This document shows positions 5,992 to 6,046 of a DNA stretch of 6,046 nt, one piece after another. Origin of the DNA: Gammaproteobacteria bacterium (lineage in GTDB: Bacteria; Pseudomonadota; Gammaproteobacteria; Pseudomonadales; Azotimanducaceae); contig JAPPHP010000171.1 of NCBI GenBank assembly GCA_028821035.1, positions 1 through 6,046 on the forward strand, read 5' to 3'. Each line of letters opens with the position of its first letter. Position 1 is the stretch's first letter. The position numbers and the translations under genes are program-made. The notes below the pieces were generated by a model that saw only the letters and a list, made by a program, of their open reading frames with translations, was not told where the DNA came from and did not search any database.

Positions 5992-6046
5992 TTGAACGAT
6001 ATGGGAAAAAACCTCCTGCTTTGGCTCATCGTCGCAGCCGTGCTGC
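5992..6046 (+). CDS. ftsH: ATP-dependent zinc metalloprotease FtsH, N-terminal start only
   Basis: Only the first 18 codons are present, reading LNDMGKNLLLWLIVAAVL if the TTG is shown as Leu (translated as Met), and the gene runs off the window. The segment matches the family N-terminus (E. coli begins MAKNLILWLVIAVVL), a short polar stretch leading into the first membrane-spanning helix. FtsH is a membrane-anchored AAA+ zinc protease that degrades misfolded membrane proteins and some regulators. TTG 5992 is preferred over ATG 6001 because of the ribosome binding site spacing, and the extra MND residues agree with my memory of pseudomonad FtsH starts. Identification rests on this short peptide plus its place directly after rlmE. 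The AAA+ and protease domains are outside the window. Confidence 0.88.
   Translation, partial: MNDMGKNLLLWLIVAAVL

Noticed and set aside
5238..6029. Upstream extension of the yhbY frame to 361 residues
   Set aside because: The extension is antisense to rlmE and low in complexity. The family length of 97 residues and the ATG at 5237 define the gene.
1..6046. A new biological system, mobile element, CRISPR array or defence cassette
   Set aside because: All bases except short spacers are covered by six conserved housekeeping genes in a known order. No direct-repeat arrays, transposase motifs, insertion-sequence ends or unusual composition were seen.

Overview
This window is a G+C-rich stretch of a bacterial chromosome holding conserved housekeeping genes. 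By eye, third codon positions are overwhelmingly G or C, and this leaves many long but meaningless open frames on both strands. Protein similarity and gene order (carA-carB-greA, then yhbY on the opposite strand, then rlmE-ftsH) point to a gammaproteobacterium. The greA / yhbY (reversed) / rlmE-ftsH layout matches the one I recall from Escherichia coli, and carAB directly upstream of greA is an arrangement I associate with pseudomonad-like relatives. The genus cannot be fixed from this sequence.

Layout. Bases 1-82 are a non-coding leader with a possible sigma70 promoter, an intrinsic-terminator-like hairpin with a T6 run, and a ribosome binding site for carA. carA (83-1231, TTG start) and carB (1218-4457) encode the small and large subunits of carbamoyl-phosphate synthetase and overlap by 14 bases. 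greA (4454-4927, transcript cleavage factor) overlaps the carB stop by 4 bases (ATGA), so carA-carB-greA looks like one translationally coupled operon. yhbY (4944-5237, minus strand, 50S assembly RNA-binding protein) converges on greA across a 16-base gap, inside a perfect 10-bp inverted repeat that contains both stop codons. An 84-base divergent spacer separates yhbY from rlmE (5322-5957, 23S rRNA U2552 2'-O-methyltransferase). rlmE is followed after 34 bases by the first 18 codons of ftsH (5992 onward, TTG start), the membrane AAA+ protease, cut by the window end.

Functional picture. CarAB makes carbamoyl phosphate for pyrimidine and arginine synthesis. GreA rescues backtracked RNA polymerase. 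YhbY and RlmE both act on the large ribosomal subunit. FtsH handles membrane and regulatory protein quality control. All catalytic and ligand-binding residues I could place by alignment from memory with the E. coli proteins are present, so every gene looks intact.

I see no mobile element, CRISPR array, RNA gene, phage or defence gene, and no evidence of a new biological system. What merits a second look is regulatory: the carA leader hairpin, the mirror-image greA/yhbY end, and small hairpins at the carB-greA and rlmE-ftsH junctions.
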